Shown: positions 18,450 to 30,616, counted from the first letter of the stretch. The stretch is 64,000 nucleotides of DNA from an uncultured Hyphomicrobiales bacterium (GCA_903878085.1 CAIRGJ010000004.1:1-64000); one strand, 5' to 3'. Translations and numbers: made by a program. Notes: generated by a model from the sequence alone, not told the origin.

Positions 18450-19760
18450 TTAGCTGGCCGTCGGCGTTTTCGCCTCGGGGATTTTCAGTCCGAGATAGGT
18501 GCCGGCGCTCAGGCCGAGCATGCCCATCAGCGTCGAGTTGAAGACCGGCATTTTCAGCGCTTCATAAACCTCCCAGCAGAAGATGATGCTCAGGATCAGC
18601 GTGAAAGCCGCGATCTGGAAGCGGTGAAAGCTAATGCCGTTGGCATCGCTGAGAATGTCGATCAGCAGGCCCTGCGATCGCCCCTCCAGCAATCCGAGTT
18701 GGATCTCCAGACGTCTTTTGGTCTTCTTTTGAGCAGCCTTTTCCGCCAGCATTGCCGCATCCTTGGAATTAGCCTTCAAATCAGTCTCGACTTTGGCCAA
18801 CGCCGCGTTTGCGTCGTCTATCTGTTTCTTAACCGCGGCGATGGCGGCGGTCGTTTGCGCTTTCTGTGTGTCGTTATCGTTGCGGGCATCGATCGCGGCT
18901 GAGCCGACGACGGTGCCGGCGCCGATGCCGAGCAGGATCAGAGCAGTGCTGTTGATCGAATCGCTGAAGTCTTGGGTGATGATGCCGATGAACAGATAGG
19001 CGGCGACAATGACAAAGAACCACCATGCGCCTTGCAGCCGCGACAGGCTGAACAGGCCGAGCGATGTCGCCGAGACCGGGCCAGGATCGCGGATGATGTT
19101 GGTACAGACCGTATAATAGCCGAACACAAGCAGAAGGCCGATAAAAAATAGCAGCCACAACAGGAACGGCCACTTCGGCACGACGGCGAATGTCAGCGTC
19201 GTCAATTTTGGGTTGGTACTTTTCAACGCGTAGCCGTCTTCAAAGCCCAAGCTGACCTCGACCTCATGACTACGTGTGAGGGGACTTCCGAGGATTTCCG
19301 TCCAGGCAGCTTCACTCTTGTCCGTTCGCTTCAACTTGAAATGCACTCGGTTCTGCGACGTGTCGGTCGGTGGGTCGAGCACCACGCCCTTCATCGGGCG
19401 GCCGTTGAGGAACAGCACGACAGTCCGGGTTGCGCAGGCCTCGCCGAACATCCCGGCTATGTTGTTGCCTCTGATGGTTACAATATCGCCGAGCGCGATG
19501 GTGTTGGCGTCCTCGATGGCGCCGGCGTCCGCCTTCTTGGCGGCTGGACTCTCCGGGTCCTTGTTGTCGCCAAATCTTTCTTTATAGGCGGCGCTATAGT
19601 GGGCCTGGTTATAGGCCGCCACGATTGTCGGCGGGGCTTGTTTGATAACGTCGGCGCAGCTTGGGGTCTCAGCGGCCCGCGCCTGAACTGCCAAGCCGAT
19701 CGTAGCGGCCGAAAGCACCGCAAGGAAAACAGAATTAATCCGCGAATAGACGGTTTCCAT
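18450..19760 (-). CDS. Exported multi-pass membrane protein, function unknown
   Basis: 436 aa from the ATG at 19760. Signal peptide (ends VQARAAE), then a periplasmic domain of about 170 residues that binds the IALGDIVTIRGNNI...RTVVLFLNGRPM stretch, reminiscent of an IPT/TIG-type beta domain. Two TM helices follow (about residues 195-215 and 245-265), one more near 275-295, a cytoplasmic coiled coil (about 300-350) and two C-terminal TM segments (about 375-425). I do not recognise a named family. It is convergent with the DUF1328 gene and faces away from gyrB by only 78 bp. Confidence 0.7.
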   Translation of the reverse strand: METVYSRINSVFLAVLSAATIGLAVQARAAETPSCADVIKQAPPTIVAAYNQAHYSAAYKERFGDNKDPESPAAKKADAGAIEDANTIALGDIVTIRGNNIAGMFGEACATRTVVLFLNGRPMKGVVLDPPTDTSQNRVHFKLKRTDKSEAAWTEILGSPLTRSHEVEVSLGFEDGYALKSTNPKLTTLTFAVVPKWPFLLWLLFFIGLLLVFGYYTVCTNIIRDPGPVSATSLGLFSLSRLQGAWWFFVIVAAYLFIGIITQDFSDSINSTALILLGIGAGTVVGSAAIDARNDNDTQKAQTTAAIAAVKKQIDDANAALAKVETDLKANSKDAAMLAEKAAQKKTKRRLEIQLGLLEGRSQGLLIDILSDANGISFHRFQIAAFTLILSIIFCWEVYEALKMPVFNSTLMGMLGLSAGTYLGLKIPEAKTPTAS

Positions 19761-19837
19761 AGCACGAGCCCCCGTGACCCGCGCAGGTTGCAATGCTTTT
19801 AATTTAAACGCAAGCAGGAGGGGGGCGCTAAACCGGC

Positions 19838-22318
<2,481 letters not shown>

Positions 22319-22384
22319 TCAATTTGTGTGACACGAAAAACCGGCCTCGTACAGGGTAATCTCATCGCCGTTAATATGTTGATT

Positions 22385-22410
22385 CGTCAGCGGTTTTTAA
22401 AGGGCTGACG
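22385..22410. promoter_or_regulatory. Inverted repeat in gyrB-clc divergent promoter region
   Basis: CGTCAGC-12 nt-GCTGACG with an AT-rich centre (GGTTTTTAAAGG), in the 287-bp divergent region between gyrB and the CLC gene. It could be an operator or supercoiling-sensitive promoter element; there is no known consensus match. Confidence 0.3.
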
Positions 22411-22563
22411 ACCCGGAAAACGGCGCGTTTTGAGGCCGGTTTTTGACGCCGAATCAGCGCGCTTGCGGCTGGCCGCGCAAAGGCGCTTCGGTGATCGAAT
22501 CACGGCCTTTGAATGTGCGGTCCTTGCCTGCACCGTGGACCTTCAAGTAGGCCAACCGTCGCA

Positions 22564-24318
22564 ATGACTTGGCGCCGTCCCCGTTTTGAAGTCCCGCATC
22601 GCCTGCGCGCCATCGTGCGCGCGCGGGAGTCGAGCGTTATCGTGCTGGCTGCACTGGCCGGCGCCGTTGCCGGCGTGGTGGTGGCCCTCATGGGCGCGGT
22701 GGTCGCGCTCATGCACATGGTGCTGTTTGGGCTCGGACCCGGCGAGCGGCTGTCGGGCCAGCTCTCGGTCGATCCACTCTACGTGCTGTTGGTCCCGTGC
22801 CTCGGCGGCCTGCTATTCGGCTTGGTGTCGGCCTATATCGCGCGCCGCCGCAGCACCGAGATCGATCCGATCGAGGCCAATGCCTTGCACGGCGGCCGGA
22901 TGTCGATGCGCGGCAGCCTCATTGTCGCCGCCCAAACGATATGGTCGAGCGGCGTCGGCGCCTCGGTCGGCCTCGAGGCCGGCTATACCCAGCTTGCCAG
23001 CGGCATTGCCTCCAAGATCGGCGGCGCGTTCCGCCTGCGCCGCAGCGACATGCGGGTGCTGGTTGGCTGCGGCGCGGCCGGCGCCATTGCCGGGGCTTTC
23101 GGCGCGCCGCTCGGCGGCGCCTTCTATGCCTTCGAGCTGATCATCGGCAGCTACGCCGCCGCCTCCCTGGCGCCGGTCGGCATGGCGGCGCTCATCGGCT
23201 ATCTGACCGCGCGCGCCTTCGACGCCGACCGGCTCGGCATCGACGCCGGTACGGTGTCGAGCCTGGCCGTGCACGACGTGGTAATCGCCGCGGGCTTCGG
23301 CCTGCTCGCCGCGGGCTTCGGCATCGCTTTGATGCGCGGCGTCGCGGCCTGCGAACAGCTGTTCACCAAGGTGCGGATCAGGCCGGCGCTGCGGCCGATG
23401 CTGGGTGGCGCGCTGGTTGGGCTGTTGGCGCTGATCTCGCCGCAGGTGCTGTCGTCGGGCCACGGCGCGCTGCATTTGACCGGCGTGTTCAAGCTGCCGT
23501 TGCAGGCAATTGCCCTGATTTTCGTGCTCAAATCGGTGGCCTCGATGATCTCGCTGGGCTCCGGTTTCCGCGGCGGCCTGTTTTTCGCCACGCTGCTGCT
23601 GGGCTCGCTCGGCGGGCAATTGTTCGCCACCGGCATGAACCTCATTCCCGGCATCCATCTCGAACCGGACGCTTTCGCCATCATCGGTATGAGCGCGCTG
23701 GCGGTGTCGGTGATCGGTGGGCCGCTGACCATGACCTTCATCGCGCTGGAGACCACCGGCGACCTGTGGCTGACCACCGCGGTATTGATCGCGGTTATCA
23801 TCTCGATGCAGGTGACGCGCGAACTGTTCGGCTACTCCTTCACCACCTGGCGCTTCCACCTGCGCGGCGAAACAATCCGCAGCGCCGCCGATGTCGGCTG
23901 GATCCGCGATCTGACGGTCGCGCAGATGATGCGCGCCGACGTCCGCACTACGCCGGTCGAAACCACCGTCGCGGCGTTCCGCGAGGCCTTCCCCTTGGGC
24001 GCCACCAATCAGGTGATGGCGGTCGACGAAGATGGCCGCTACGCCGGCATGGTGATCATGGCGGAGGCGCACTCGACAGAAATGCCAGGTATCGCGGCGC
24101 TGCGCGATATTCTACATCACACCGACAACATGCTGCTGGCGCAGTTAACCGCGCAGGAGGCAATCGCCGCCTTCGAGAAGTTCGAAGCGGAAGCGCTGGC
24201 GGTCGTCGATACCGCGGAGCGCCGCCAGGTGATCGGCCTGCTCAGCGAAGCGCACGCCTTGCGGCGCTACTCCGACGCATCGGAACGCCAGCGCCGCGAA
24301 CTGCTCGGCGAACTGTAG
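22564..24318 (+). CDS. CLC-family chloride channel/transporter with CBS domains
   Basis: 584 aa. About ten TM segments (residues 20-430) then a cytoplasmic CBS pair (about 450-570, starting DLTVAQMMRADVRTTP). The CLC pore loop normally reading GREGP reads VGLEAGY here: the gating glutamate is kept but Arg and Pro are lost. GAFGAPLGGAFYAFE and GSGFRGGLFFATLLLG match the other selectivity segments. It is probably a voltage/ion-dependent Cl- conductor. The start is uncertain: the frame opens at 22513; I prefer 22564. Confidence 0.88.
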   Translation: MTWRRPRFEVPHRLRAIVRARESSVIVLAALAGAVAGVVVALMGAVVALMHMVLFGLGPGERLSGQLSVDPLYVLLVPCLGGLLFGLVSAYIARRRSTEIDPIEANALHGGRMSMRGSLIVAAQTIWSSGVGASVGLEAGYTQLASGIASKIGGAFRLRRSDMRVLVGCGAAGAIAGAFGAPLGGAFYAFELIIGSYAAASLAPVGMAALIGYLTARAFDADRLGIDAGTVSSLAVHDVVIAAGFGLLAAGFGIALMRGVAACEQLFTKVRIRPALRPMLGGALVGLLALISPQVLSSGHGALHLTGVFKLPLQAIALIFVLKSVASMISLGSGFRGGLFFATLLLGSLGGQLFATGMNLIPGIHLEPDAFAIIGMSALAVSVIGGPLTMTFIALETTGDLWLTTAVLIAVIISMQVTRELFGYSFTTWRFHLRGETIRSAADVGWIRDLTVAQMMRADVRTTPVETTVAAFREAFPLGATNQVMAVDEDGRYAGMVIMAEAHSTEMPGIAALRDILHHTDNMLLAQLTAQEAIAAFEKFEAEALAVVDTAERRQVIGLLSEAHALRRYSDASERQRRELLGEL

Positions 24319-24321
24319 CGA

Positions 24322-24513
24322 TCAGCCGATCTGATGCTCCGTCAGCGCCATGTGATGCATGTGCTGGAACGCGGGTTCATAATCGGGAACCGGCTTGCTG
24401 AATGCATTGAGCGCAGCCGTCAGAATCTCGATGCGGTCGAGTTCGGCGCGCATATCGTCGAGCACGCGATCTAAATCGCGCCTCACTCGATCGATGGCCG
24501 GTTCCGATTTCAT
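24322..24513 (-). CDS. Small hypothetical protein
   Basis: 63 aa, tail to tail with the CLC gene (3-bp gap). The predicted helix DRVRRDLDRVLDDMRAELDRIEILTAALNAF has heptad character, and the C-terminus is His/Met-rich (QHMHHMALTEHQ). An AGGGA SD precedes the ATG. It looks like a real short helical protein; no function can be given. Confidence 0.55.
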   Translation of the reverse strand: MKSEPAIDRVRRDLDRVLDDMRAELDRIEILTAALNAFSKPVPDYEPAFQHMHHMALTEHQIG

Positions 24514-24645
24514 CGCTGTTCCCTAAACTGACCCGCTGCCAGTGCTTGTATGCAGGGTTAAGGTACGGGGCGCTGGATGGTTCCGGTTTTCGCAGAGTTC
24601 AAATAGGTTCAATTAATGAAGCGTAGCCAATAACTTATTGGAACC

Positions 24646-25794
24646 TTACCGGGCCGGTCGCACGGTACCGGCGTGCACCACGAAAACTTGCGCGCGGCCG
24701 ACAATATCGCCGAACGCCGCCGGATCGGCGCCCGTCATCCAGACCTGAGCGCCCAACGCCGCCAGCGCGTCGTACAGCGCCGCGCGCCGCGCCGGATCGA
24801 GATGGGCGACGACCTCGTCGAGCAGCAGCAGCGGCGCAAAGCCGGTCATCTCCTTGATCAGCCGCGCATGCGCCAGCACCAGCCGGATCAGCAGCGCCTT
24901 CTGTTCGCCGGTCGAGGCGTCGGCCGCGGGGATGCCTTTGCCGGCATGGGTGACTGCGAAGTCGGACAGATGCGGGCCGTCGAGCGTGCGCCCGGCGGCG
25001 GCGTCGCGGGCGCGGTTGTCTTTGAGCAGCGTGCGGTAGCGATCCTCGATTTCCCGCGCGCTCTGGCTCGGCAGCAATTGTTCCATCCAGCCGTTGAGCG
25101 CGATTTCGGGCATTGGAAATTCCGGCGACTGATCGCGTGTCGCGGCGAGCGCGCCGGACAGACGGCTGACGGTCTCGGCGCGCGCCGCCGCGACCGCGAC
25201 CGCGACCTCCGCGGTCTCGTGCTCGATGGCGTCGAGCCAATGCGGATCGCTACGCGGGTCTTCCAGCAGGCGGTTGCGCGAGCGCAACGAGCGCTCCAGC
25301 GCCGAGACGCGGCTGGAATGCTGCGCATCGACCGCCAGCACCAGCCGGTCGAGGAACCGCCGCCGCTCCGAGGCCGGCCCGTTGAACAGCGGATCCATCG
25401 CCGGCGTCAGCCACACCACGCGCAGATGCTCGGCGAAAGCGGTTGCCGAGCCAACGCCTTCGCGGTCGATGCGGCATTTGCGCGACGACGTTGCGGGGTC
25501 TTCGCCGGCCGGCGGATCGATACCGGTGCCGAGCGTTGACAGGCCCTGCATGCCTTCGATCTCAACCGACACCGCCCAGGAGCCGTCGCCTTCGGAAAAG
25601 GCCAGTTCGTCCATGGTGGCGCGGCGCAGGCCGCGGCCCGGCGCCAGCAGCGAGATCGCCTCGATCATGTTGGTCTTGCCGGCGCCATTGGCGCCGGTCA
25701 GCACCACCGGCCCGGCGCGCTCGAGCGACACCTGCGCGGCGTGATAGCTGCGGAAATTCGTCAGCGTCAGGCGTTGGATGAAAGCAGCGGTCAT
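24646..25794 (-). CDS. recF: DNA replication and repair protein RecF
   Basis: 382 aa. SMC-like ATPase loading RecA at gaps. Walker A GANGAGKTNM near residue 35, signature STGEQKALLIRL near residue 285 and Walker B LLLLDEVVAHLD near residue 318 are all intact. I use the ATG at 25794 (GAGAG 5 nt upstream); a GTG two codons earlier (25800) is possible. It is separated from dnaN by a methyltransferase gene, unusual because the two are normally adjacent. Confidence 0.95.
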   Translation of the reverse strand: MTAAFIQRLTLTNFRSYHAAQVSLERAGPVVLTGANGAGKTNMIEAISLLAPGRGLRRATMDELAFSEGDGSWAVSVEIEGMQGLSTLGTGIDPPAGEDPATSSRKCRIDREGVGSATAFAEHLRVVWLTPAMDPLFNGPASERRRFLDRLVLAVDAQHSSRVSALERSLRSRNRLLEDPRSDPHWLDAIEHETAEVAVAVAAARAETVSRLSGALAATRDQSPEFPMPEIALNGWMEQLLPSQSAREIEDRYRTLLKDNRARDAAAGRTLDGPHLSDFAVTHAGKGIPAADASTGEQKALLIRLVLAHARLIKEMTGFAPLLLLDEVVAHLDPARRAALYDALAALGAQVWMTGADPAAFGDIVGRAQVFVVHAGTVRPAR

Positions 25795-25880
25795 CGTCAC
25801 TCTCGTGTCCCGGGCGACAGGAGCGACGCGCGTAGCGCGAGCGGATGGAGGCCCAGCGGAACAATCCGATTAGCATAGCA

Positions 25881-26699
25881 TCAAAAAAGCCATGCCATCT
25901 TTGTTCTAGGCCGCCGGCTTGCGCGAGATGTGGTACGACATAACACCGGTGAGAAAGCTGCGGTTTTCGATGTCGACGAAGCCGGGCTCTTGAGCAACTC
26001 GGTCAGCTCTTGCGGCTTATAGAAATGCCGTATCGCATCCGCGAAGTAACCGACGCACTTCATGCTTTCGGCGGAACTGCCGAACAGCTTCGCCGTGAAC
26101 CAGACCGAGAAACGCAGAAAAGCCAAATATGGCAATTCGACCACGCGCGACGCCGGGCGCAGCATATCGTTATGGCAGAAGATGCCGCCCGGTTTGAGAA
26201 CCCGATTGATTTCCTTGAACGCCTTAATGATTTCGAGATGGCGTGAAGCGAATTGCAGCGTTACGGCATCGAACGAATTGTCGGGAAAGGGCAGTACATG
26301 GGCGTCGCAGACGCGCGCATCGATCTTCAGATCACGCTCGCGGGCGCGGCGTTGACCCTCGGCGGTCATGTGCACGCTGCCGTCCACGGTGTGGATGTCG
26401 AGCGTCGGGTCAAGCGCCAAAAGCCGCAGCGGGATGTCGTGCGTGCCGGAACAGACGTCGAGAATTTTCGCGCCTGGCGGCAGATGGGCATGGATGGCGT
26501 TGGCAAACGTCGCGCTCCATCGCGAACAGCTGCCGAGCGAGGCGACCGCATTGCCTCTATCGTAGTAAGTCGGAACGTCCCGAAACACTTCCGGGATCAA
26601 AGTGCTCCACGTCTCTCTAAAAAGATGAGAGCGGAGGTCTTCTCGCTTTAAAAAGTCTTCTGAAATGCTCATCCGGCTGGCCTCTGAGGCTTCGAGCAT
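25881..26699 (-). CDS. UbiE/COQ5-like SAM methyltransferase with frameshifted C-terminus
   Basis: 272 aa as read. A class I methyltransferase core is clear: ILDVCSGTHDIPLRLLAL (motif I, residues 80-97), VCDAHVLPFPDNSFDAVTLQFASRHL, EINRVLKPGG. It resembles UbiE/MenG-type quinone C-methyltransferases. After LTELLK (about residue 232) the reading frame changes: the +1 frame encodes the family-like end PGFVDIENRSFLTGVMSYHISRK and stops at 25908-25910, so one base appears to be missing near 25985-25991. The SD (GAGGA, 8 nt) supports the start at 26699, only 10 bp after dnaN. Either a sequencing error or a recently altered tail. Confidence 0.75.
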   Translation of the reverse strand: MLEASEASRMSISEDFLKREDLRSHLFRETWSTLIPEVFRDVPTYYDRGNAVASLGSCSRWSATFANAIHAHLPPGAKILDVCSGTHDIPLRLLALDPTLDIHTVDGSVHMTAEGQRRARERDLKIDARVCDAHVLPFPDNSFDAVTLQFASRHLEIIKAFKEINRVLKPGGIFCHNDMLRPASRVVELPYLAFLRFSVWFTAKLFGSSAESMKCVGYFADAIRHFYKPQELTELLKSPASSTSKTAAFSPVLCRTTSRASRRPRTKMAWLF

Positions 26700-26709
26700 G
26701 AGCCATTCC

Positions 26710-27828
26710 TCACACTCGCATCGGCATCAATACATACAAGGCGCCCTTGGCGTCTTTGTCCTGGATCAAAGTGGGCGAACCGGGATCGGCGAGCCTGAGC
26801 ACCGCGACTTCGCCTTCGATCTGGGCGGCGATGTCGAGCAGATAACGCGAGTTAAATCCGATATCGAGCGGCTCACTGTCGTACTCGACTTCGAGTTCCT
26901 CGGTGGCGCTACCCGAATCCGGGTTGGTCACCGACAGCACCAAGCGGCCGCTGGTGATGGCGAGTTTGACGGCGCGGCCGCGCTCGCTCGACACCGTCGA
27001 GACGCGGTCGACCGCGGCCTCGAAATCCTTCTTGTCGACGACCAGGCTCTTATCGTTGTTGGCCGGAATGACGCGGCCGTAATCCGGGAAGGTGCCGTCG
27101 ATCAGCTTGGAGGTCAGCACCGCGTTGCCGATGGTGAAGCGGATTTTACCGGCCGACAGTTCGATCGAGATTTCGCCCTCGCCGGTCTCGATCAGGCGCT
27201 GTACTTCGGCGACCGTCTTGCGCGGCACGATGATGCCCGGCATGCCGGCGGTGCCTTCCGGCAGCGGCAGTTCGACCTGCGCCAGCCGATGGCCGTCGGT
27301 CGCCACCGCGCGCAGCGTGCCGGCCTTGGCCGTGCCGGCGACATGCAGATAGATGCCGTTGAGGTAATAGCGCGTCTCCTCGGTCGAGATCGCGAACTGG
27401 GTCTTGTCGATCAGCCGCTTGAGATCGCCGGCCCCGACCTTGAACGAATGCGTCATCTCGCCGGCGGCGAGGTCGGGGAAGTCGCTCTCTGGCAGCGTCT
27501 GCAGGGTGAAGCGCGAGCGCCCGGCGCGCAGCGACAGCACGGCGCGGTCGCCGGAGCCTTCGATCACGATCTGCGCGCCCTCGGGCAGCTTGCGCACGAT
27601 CTCGTAGAACATATGCGCCGGCACGGTGGTGGAGCCGCCGGGCGCGACCTCGGCGGCGATGCTGTCGGTCATCTCCAGATCGAGATCGGTCGCCTTCAGG
27701 CTCAGTTTGCCCTTGTCGGCCTTGATCAGCACGTTGGCGAGGATCGGAATGGTGTTGCGCCGTTCCACGACGCGGTGGACGTGGCCCAGCGACTTCAGCA
27801 GCTCTGCACGCTCGACAGTAACTTTCAT
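26710..27828 (-). CDS. dnaN: DNA polymerase III subunit beta (sliding clamp)
   Basis: 372 aa. The three-domain clamp is recognisable: MKVTVERAELLKSLGHVHRVVERRNTIPILANVLI at the start, LPEGTAGMPGIIVPRKTVAEV in domain 2, and LIQDKDAKGALYVLMPMRV at the end. It gives processivity to DNA polymerase III. It lies downstream of dnaA with a 242-bp gap containing tandem repeats. Confidence 0.97.
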   Translation of the reverse strand: MKVTVERAELLKSLGHVHRVVERRNTIPILANVLIKADKGKLSLKATDLDLEMTDSIAAEVAPGGSTTVPAHMFYEIVRKLPEGAQIVIEGSGDRAVLSLRAGRSRFTLQTLPESDFPDLAAGEMTHSFKVGAGDLKRLIDKTQFAISTEETRYYLNGIYLHVAGTAKAGTLRAVATDGHRLAQVELPLPEGTAGMPGIIVPRKTVAEVQRLIETGEGEISIELSAGKIRFTIGNAVLTSKLIDGTFPDYGRVIPANNDKSLVVDKKDFEAAVDRVSTVSSERGRAVKLAITSGRLVLSVTNPDSGSATEELEVEYDSEPLDIGFNSRYLLDIAAQIEGEVAVLRLADPGSPTLIQDKDAKGALYVLMPMRV

Positions 27829-27865
27829 GGGAAACCCGCTTCGGCGCCTTTGAACAGGCCTTCAA

Positions 27866-27907
27866 TCAAGGCAAGACTTCTCAAGGCAAGACTTATCAAG
27901 GCAAGAC
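27866..27907. repeat. 15-bp tandem repeats upstream of dnaN
   Basis: TCAAGGCAAGACTT plus C or A is repeated with exact 15-bp period beginning at 27866, 27881 and 27896 (third copy partial). They lie 38 bp upstream of the dnaN start codon. They could be a protein-binding array, or simply a short tandem duplication; there is no DnaA-box match. Confidence 0.8.
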
Positions 27908-27999
27908 GCCAAGCCGGCCGATCGCGGAATGCGAGGCCGGGGAGCAAAGGTGACAAGAGCGGATCAAATGCGCAAGAGCGGTCTTCAATCCCCGCTCAT

Positions 28000-28057
28000 A
28001 TCCCCAGCACTTCACAGGCTGGGGGATGCGTCCCGGCGCTAAAATCGCCCGGGACGC
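28000..28057 (-). other. Two hairpins downstream of dnaA
   Basis: On the minus strand, GCGTCCCGG-12 nt-CCGGGACGC (28028-28057) is followed by a second stem ATCCCCCAGC/GCTGGGGAT (28000-28027). No T-run follows, so they are more likely transcript-stability or Rho-related structures than an intrinsic terminator. Confidence 0.45.
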
Positions 28058-28070
28058 CAAGGTTTAGCGG

Positions 28071-29501
28071 CTACTCCTGCAACTGCCGCTTCAGCAGCTC
28101 GATTTCCTCGGCCAGCGACATATCGTTGCCGACCAGGCCTTCGATCTTGCGGACCGCGTGCAGCACCGTGGTGTGGTCGCGGCCGCCGAACCGGCGCCCG
28201 ATCTCCGGCAGCGAACGCAGGGTCAGGGTCTTGGCCAGATACATGGCCACCTGACGGGGGCGGACGACGTTGGCGGTCCGGCGCGATGACAGCAGGTCGG
28301 AGCGGCTGACATTGTACTGGCGCGCCACCACCCGCTGGATGTCCTCGATCTTGACCCGCTTGGGCTCCTGCGGGCGGATCAGGTCGCGCACCTCGCGCTC
28401 GGCCATTTCCAGCGTCACCGGGTGGCCGGTCAGCTTGTTATGGGCGAGCAGGCGGTTGAGCGCGCCTTCCAGGTCGCGGCCGTTGTGGGTCACGGTCTTG
28501 GCGATATAGGCCAGCACCGGCAGCGGCACGTCGAAGGTCGGATGATAGGCGCGCGCGGCCAGCACGCGGACTTTCAGGATCTCGAGACGCAGTTCCTCGC
28601 CGAGCGATCCCATCTCGACCACCAAGCCACCGGCCAGCCGCGAGCGGACACGGTCATCGAGGCTTTCCAGATCGGATGGCGGACGGTCGGAGGCGATCAC
28701 CACCTGGCGGCCGGCATCGATCAGCGCGTTGAGGGTGTGGCAGAACTCGGCCTGGGTCGACTTGCCCTGCAGGAATTGCAGGTCGTCGATCACCAGCACG
28801 CCGATGCCGCGCAGCGCTTCCTTGAAGGCCAGCGCCGTTTGCGTTCGAAGCGCCGACACGAAGCCGTACATGAACTTCTCGGCGGTGAGGTAGAGCACTT
28901 TGCGTTCGCCCGCGGCATTGCCGGCCCAGGTGATGGCCTGCAACAGATGCGTCTTGCCGAGGCCCACGCCGGCATGGATGTAGAGCGGATTGAACATTAC
29001 CGGGTCGGTGCGCCTGGCCGCAGCGACCTGCTTGGCGGCGGCATGGGCCAGCGTATTGGAACGGCCGATCACGAAGCTGTCGAACGACAGCCGCGCATCG
29101 AGCGGCGAGCCGCCGAGCGCTTCATGCACGCCCGGATCGCCAACCGACATGGCCCGGCCGCTGCTGTTACCGTTGTAACGGTTGCTGCCGTCATTGACGC
29201 CGGCCGCGATTTCCGGCCGCGGCTTGGGCGCGACCGTCGATTTGAGCACCGCTGACCGTACGGTCAGCTCGATGCGGCCGATCTTGTTGTCTTCCGCCTG
29301 CCAGCAGGCCAGCACGCGCTCGGCATAGTGATTTTGGATCCAGCTTTTCAGGAACCGGGTCGGCACCGAGAGGCGGACGGTGCCTTCTTCGATGGCTTCC
29401 AGGTCCATGCGGGCAAACCAGCTTGAATAGACGTCGTCGCCGACTTCGGCGCGCAAACGGCTGCGAACCCGTGTCCAGCCGCCCTGATCTTCGTCCGACA
29501 T
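28071..29501 (-). CDS. dnaA: Chromosomal replication initiator DnaA
   Basis: 476 aa. Domain I (residues 8-90), variable linker with [14 protein letters not shown]+ domain III with Walker [11 protein letters not shown] near residue 180 and Walker [12 protein letters not shown] near residue 243, and DNA-binding domain IV with the signature [16 protein letters not shown] near residue 437. It opens chromosome replication at oriC. The gene is followed by dnaN and preceded by a long gene-free region up to rpsT. Confidence 0.98.
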   Translation of the reverse strand: MSDEDQGGWTRVRSRLRAEVGDDVYSSWFARMDLEAIEEGTVRLSVPTRFLKSWIQNHYAERVLACWQAEDNKIGRIELTVRSAVLKSTVAPKPRPEIAAGVNDGSNRYNGNSSGRAMSVGDPGVHEALGGSPLDARLSFDSFVIGRSNTLAHAAAKQVAAARRTDPVMFNPLYIHAGVGLGKTHLLQAITWAGNAAGERKVLYLTAEKFMYGFVSALRTQTALAFKEALRGIGVLVIDDLQFLQGKSTQAEFCHTLNALIDAGRQVVIASDRPPSDLESLDDRVRSRLAGGLVVEMGSLGEELRLEILKVRVLAARAYHPTFDVPLPVLAYIAKTVTHNGRDLEGALNRLLAHNKLTGHPVTLEMAEREVRDLIRPQEPKRVKIEDIQRVVARQYNVSRSDLLSSRRTANVVRPRQVAMYLAKTLTLRSLPEIGRRFGGRDHTTVLHAVRKIEGLVGNDMSLAEEIELLKRQLQE

Positions 29502-30585
29502 TTTCTTTTTCTCGATTCTTGAAACGGTTTGAACGAACTCGGTTGCTCAGCTTGACGGCATCATGCCGTCAACGCGCCGGGAACAGGACGCAACAACACT
29601 CAGGCGATGATCGGGAGACGTTGGTTCCGCGAAAGGCGCTAACGCCGGCGGGACGACTTCGACATGGGCCGAGGGTGCTTGCGCCTTAGCCCAAAGGCGG
29701 CGGCGCCGTACCCCGAATTCCAGTCGTGAATGTACAAGCTCTATGATCGGCCAGACGGCCGGCGCAAACAGGACGGATGCCCGCACTGGAGGAGATCGTT
29801 GACGCGCTATTTCCAGACATCGCAGTCACTATTCCCAATCCAGTCATGACGCCCCCCCCAGTTGCTCACGGACTAATTGTCCGGCGGTCGATGTGCTTCC
29901 GGATCGCGGCAGTTCCCGGAATGCTTCGTCGTAATGTCTTGTCGTACCGCTCGCTGTCGTCTCGTTGCGTCCGCTTCTTCGCTGTTGGCTTGCCGAGGTG
30001 ACGTTCGGACAAACGACCGCCGTCCTCACCCGCGCATGAGCGTGAAGCAGTATCCTTTTTTCTGGTCGCGTGCGGTGAAGCCCGTGCGCAAGGACAAAAA
30101 AACACATGCGACCAGCTTGGGCAACGATAATCGCGTCAGTATGCGCTCGGCACGAGCGCCGATACCGTGCGCGCCATGTCGATGGCTGTGAAAGATTAGT
30201 TACCAAGGTCTTGAAGACTCGTCGTGAATCTCAGCGCCGGGACTTTGAAATGCGGCAACGCGCCGCTGAAAATTTAATTTTGAACGTGTGTCCGGAAATG
30301 CCTGCCGCACAGCGGATTCTTAAGTCCTCGCGGCCGTGTCGGGTCTAAGTCGTTATCGTGCCGTGAAGATTCATGCGCGGGAATTCAGGGTAGCTGGCGT
30401 CCGAAAAGTGCTGCGGCGCTTGCGTTGGCGTGGCCGGCGCGAAATTCTGTCCAGTAAAAATCGTGGCACGCAGATTTTTCTGACAGCGCTATGACAAATT
30501 CGCAACAACGTGCGCCGGTACCGCTGGTTTGAGCGTCAAGGCGAACCGTCCGGTCAAATATGACATGAATTGCAGGCAAAAAATA
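29502..30585. other. Long gene-free dnaA-rpsT intergenic region
   Basis: With the terminator that follows, about 1.19 kb between dnaA and rpsT holds no ORF with convincing protein features and no TTATCCACA-type DnaA box that I could find. It becomes steadily more AT-rich toward rpsT. It contains an 11-bp inverted repeat CTGGTCGC(G/A)TG at 30062-30072/30105-30115. It probably holds the dnaA promoter and leader; an origin function is possible but unsupported by visible boxes. Confidence 0.5.
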
Positions 30586-30616
30586 CGCCGCACGCAATTG
30601 CGCACGGCGATTTTTA
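30577..30616 (-). terminator. Bidirectional terminator downstream of rpsT
   Basis: The stem CGCCG-CACGCAATTGCGCA-CGGCG (30586-30609; a GC-rich arm, two mismatches, then a CGCAATTGCG core) is flanked by an A-run (30578-30583) and a T-run (30611-30615). Read on the minus strand it is a hairpin followed by TATTTTTTG, suited to end the rpsT transcript. Confidence 0.7.

Noticed and set aside
27866-27907. CRISPR-like array
   Set aside because: The 15-bp units are directly adjacent with no spacers and there are no cas genes; it is a simple tandem repeat.
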